Part shown: in pieces, positions 61,889-64,000 of the stretch
Position numbering within the stretch: the stretch's first letter is position 1
How the letters are laid out: every line of letters begins with the position of its first letter
Origin: an uncultured Gemmatimonadales bacterium
GTDB taxonomy: Bacteria > Gemmatimonadota > Gemmatimonadetes > Palauibacterales > Palauibacteraceae
Assembly: GCA_947259585.1 (NCBI GenBank)
Contig: CAMYMV010000014.1
Location: 29,120-93,119 of the forward strand
Length of the DNA: 64,000 bases
Direction of reading: 5' to 3'
Program-made: the position numbers and the translations under genes
Notes under the pieces: model-generated
What the model saw: only the letters and a program-made list of their open reading frames with translations
Database searches by the model: none
What the model was told of the DNA's origin: nothing

Positions 61889-64000
61889 ATGAGGAAACTC
61901 GGTTTGCTCACAGCTGTCATCCTCCTCTTCTTCACGACTTCCGCTCTAGCCCAGCAGAGGACCATCACGGGCGAGGTGCGAGATGACGTGACGGACGAGC
62001 AGATCTCGTTCCCCCAGATCACCGTCGACGGCACGACGATCGGCACGGTCGGGGGTGAAGACGGCCGATTCACCCTTTCCGTGCAGCAGGGTGCCGTGCG
62101 GCTCATCGTCCAGCGAATCGGCTATCGCTCTTCGATCATAGACGTCGGGGCCGATCAGCAGGTCGTGGAGGTCACCCTGACCGTCGACTACCTGCGAGTG
62201 GAAGAGCTGGTGGTGACCGGGCGCGCCACGGAGACGCGGCGCGTGAACCTGGCCAACTCGATCGGGACCATCGACGGCACTGAGCTCAACCAAGTGCCGC
62301 AGGAGACGATCGACAAGGCGATCGCGGGCCGAATCGCGGGAGCCGTGATCAATCAGAACTCGGGTGCGCCGGGCGGCGGGCTCCAGCTAAACATCCGGGG
62401 CTCCGCCTCGATCAACGCGGCTGCTGAGCCGCTCTACGTGGTCGATGGAGTGATCGTGAGCAATGCCGCGATCCCATCCAATCAGAACGAGATAACGTCG
62501 GCCGCCGGCGGCTCGAATCCGTCGCTGGACCAGGACGTTCTGCAGAACCGGATCGCCGACATCAACCCCGAGGACATCGAGACGATCGAGGTGCTGAAGG
62601 GCGCCTCGGCGGCTGCGATCTACGGATCGAAGGCGAGCAACGGCGTCGTGATCATTACGACCAGACAGGGCGAGGGGCCGAACCAGGTCCGATTGGCCTT
62701 CCAGGGCGGAGCCTTCGACCTGTCAAACAAGCTCGGGTCGCGCGTGTTCGCGTCGCCGGAGGACGCGGTGGACGGCTTCGGAGCTGCCGGGGGAGTGCTC
62801 TGCACCTCCAGCCCGTGCCAGATCCTCGACAACGAGCAGTTTCTTGCCGGCCGAAACGCGTTCTCCTGGCAGGGGGACATCCAGGTATCGGGCGGCCAAC
62901 CGGGCAGCACCACCTACTTCGGCTCCGGCCAGTGGAGGGATGACGAAGGGATCATCACCAACACCGGCTTCGAGCGCCAGTCGGGTCGCCTGAACGTGAA
63001 CACGGTCGTCGGCGGCGTGGCCGACTTCAGCTTCAACACGAACCTCATCCGCACGAACGCCAGGCGCGGGATCACCAACAACGGAAACAACTCGATCAGC
63101 TACTACATGGTGTTCCCGAACACGCCAAACTTCATCGATCTGCGGGCCGATAATAACGGGCTCTTCCCCAAGAACGGTGCCGTGCTTGCGGACGGCACGG
63201 AGAGCAACTTCGTCCAGGCGGGTAGTAACCCGCTCCAGACGGCGGCGCTGGTCGACAACAACGAGACGGTCTGGCGGCTGCTGGGGTCCATGAACATGGA
63301 GCTGTCGCTGGTCAATAACGACAAGGACCGCTTCCAGATCATCGCTCCGGTCGGCGTGGACTTCTTCAGCCAGACGAACCGCATTTTCTCGCCCCCGGAT
63401 CTGTTCTGGGAGCCGGTCGACGGCCTGCTTGGAACGGCGCTCGACAGCAACTCCGACGCTCTCAATATCAACGTGGGCGGAAACGGCGTTTGGACCCATC
63501 AGTTCTCCGGCAGCCAGCTGACGACCGCCGTCGGCGTGCAGTACGAGTACCGCGACGTTCAGATCAACCGGACGATCGGGAGAAACCTCACGGCTGGTAA
63601 GGACAAGACGGACGCGGCGACGCAGGTCTCGATCATCGAGCAGCGCGCCAAGGTCGAGGACTTCGGATTCTACATCCAGGAGGAGTGGCTGGGTTTGGAT
63701 GACAGACTGCTCCTCACCGGTATGGTGCGCTTCGATCAGAGCAGCGCCAACGGCGAGACGACGAAGCTGTTCATCTTCCCGAAAGGCGCGGCCTCCTACC
63801 GGATTCTCGAGGGGAGCAACCCGGGTAACTTCTTCAGCGAGGTCAAGGTGCGTGCGGCGTACGGGCAGTCCGGCAACCAGCCGCTGTGCGACGTCCGCGA
63901 CGGCTGCCAGAAATTCACCAGCCTGCGGCTGGACGCGAACCTCGAAGGACAGGCCGGCACAGTTCTCGAGGGCACCGCAGGCTCGCCCCTGCTCGCTCCC
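61889..64000 (+). CDS. SusC/RagA-type TonB-dependent receptor, 3' end outside window
   Basis: An outer-membrane active transporter, 704 residues seen without a stop before the window ends, so incomplete. Order: signal peptide (LLTAVILLFFTTSALAQQ), a carboxypeptidase-like regulatory domain (about 25-100: RTITGEVRDDVTDEQISFPQ, DGTTIGTVGGEDGRFTLSV, VRLIVQRIGYRSSII), then the TonB plug (about 110-260) with SusC-type NIRGSASINAAAEPLYVVDG and IEVLKGASAAAIYGSKASNG, then beta-barrel strands. SusC proteins import glycans or peptides with a SusD lipoprotein, which would lie beyond the window. GGGAGGGG precedes the ATG. Confidence 0.93.
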   Translation, partial: MRKLGLLTAVILLFFTTSALAQQRTITGEVRDDVTDEQISFPQITVDGTTIGTVGGEDGRFTLSVQQGAVRLIVQRIGYRSSIIDVGADQQVVEVTLTVDYLRVEELVVTGRATETRRVNLANSIGTIDGTELNQVPQETIDKAIAGRIAGAVINQNSGAPGGGLQLNIRGSASINAAAEPLYVVDGVIVSNAAIPSNQNEITSAAGGSNPSLDQDVLQNRIADINPEDIETIEVLKGASAAAIYGSKASNGVVIITTRQGEGPNQVRLAFQGGAFDLSNKLGSRVFASPEDAVDGFGAAGGVLCTSSPCQILDNEQFLAGRNAFSWQGDIQVSGGQPGSTTYFGSGQWRDDEGIITNTGFERQSGRLNVNTVVGGVADFSFNTNLIRTNARRGITNNGNNSISYYMVFPNTPNFIDLRADNNGLFPKNGAVLADGTESNFVQAGSNPLQTAALVDNNETVWRLLGSMNMELSLVNNDKDRFQIIAPVGVDFFSQTNRIFSPPDLFWEPVDGLLGTALDSNSDALNINVGGNGVWTHQFSGSQLTTAVGVQYEYRDVQINRTIGRNLTAGKDKTDAATQVSIIEQRAKVEDFGFYIQEEWLGLDDRLLLTGMVRFDQSSANGETTKLFIFPKGAASYRILEGSNPGNFFSEVKVRAAYGQSGNQPLCDVRDGCQKFTSLRLDANLEGQAGTVLEGTAGSPLLAP

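Noticed and set aside
61677..61892. 71-codon open frame ahead of the SusC-like gene
   Set aside because: Overlaps the receptor's start and ribosome-binding site in another frame and crosses the promoter; composition looks non-coding.
1..64000. tRNA, rRNA, CRISPR array or IS element
   Set aside because: I looked through the intergenic gaps for cloverleaf-like sequence, spaced repeats and transposase motifs and saw none; a tRNA scan was not available, so short RNAs could be missed.

Overview
The window is a GC-rich (about two-thirds G+C by eye), gene-dense stretch of a bacterial chromosome from a diderm with a full outer-membrane toolkit: LptD, LolA, Lnt, a Tol-Pal system, TatA/TatC, a SurA/PpiD-type foldase and a SusC/RagA-type TonB-dependent receptor. 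That mix, together with DUF4321, the DUF1800/DUF1501 pair, SpoIID in a non-sporulation context and frequent GTG/TTG starts, fits Gemmatimonadota or a close relative best. This placement is inference from gene content; there is no rRNA to test it. I found no rRNA, tRNA, CRISPR array, insertion sequence or prophage.

Layout. 1-1.2 kb: 3' end of a radC-type gene, then a Phd/VapC-like toxin-antitoxin pair with a 24-bp near-perfect palindrome at its start. 1.2-9 kb: a secreted hydrolase-like lipoprotein (minus), then a plus-strand housekeeping run of rel/spoT, uvrB, tsaE, tsaB, rimI and ssb. 9-27 kb: a LysM protein followed by an envelope and heme block: hemX-like, hemA, NDP-sugar epimerase, tolQ, tolR, a TolA/TonB-like protein, tolB, pal, cpoB, nrdR, tatC, lptD-like, polyprenyl synthase, DUF4321 and tatA, with the ppiD-like gene converging on tatA. 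27-43 kb: TPR protein, aroQ, M24 peptidase, efp, accB, accC, comB-like, ftsK, lolA, rimO, hemL, spoIID-like, Gfo/Idh/MocA oxidoreductase and lnt, mostly with 4-bp or short overlaps.

43-52 kb is mainly minus-strand: a glutamate-cysteine ligase fused to CBS domains, a GT4 glycosyltransferase, a pterin dehydratase, a GAF-GAF-GGDEF diguanylate cyclase, a peroxiredoxin, and a DUF2207/LemA pair. 51.4-56.1 kb is a compact four-gene minus-strand operon: small partner protein, GMC oxidoreductase, TPP-dependent enzyme and histone-deacetylase-family amidohydrolase, divergent from a PhzF gene. This operon is the best candidate here for an undescribed metabolic system. 57-61.5 kb carries DUF1800, DUF1501 and a PQQ-type sugar dehydrogenase lipoprotein, all minus-strand. 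The last 2.1 kb is the 5' part of a SusC-like receptor that runs off the window.

Recurring signals are TTGACA-N18-TAnnnT promoters, translational coupling by ATGA/GTGA/TGATG overlaps, a three-copy 16-bp direct repeat ahead of lolA, a short AT-rich codon patch inside the polyprenyl synthase gene, and an acidic low-complexity insertion in the LptD-like protein.
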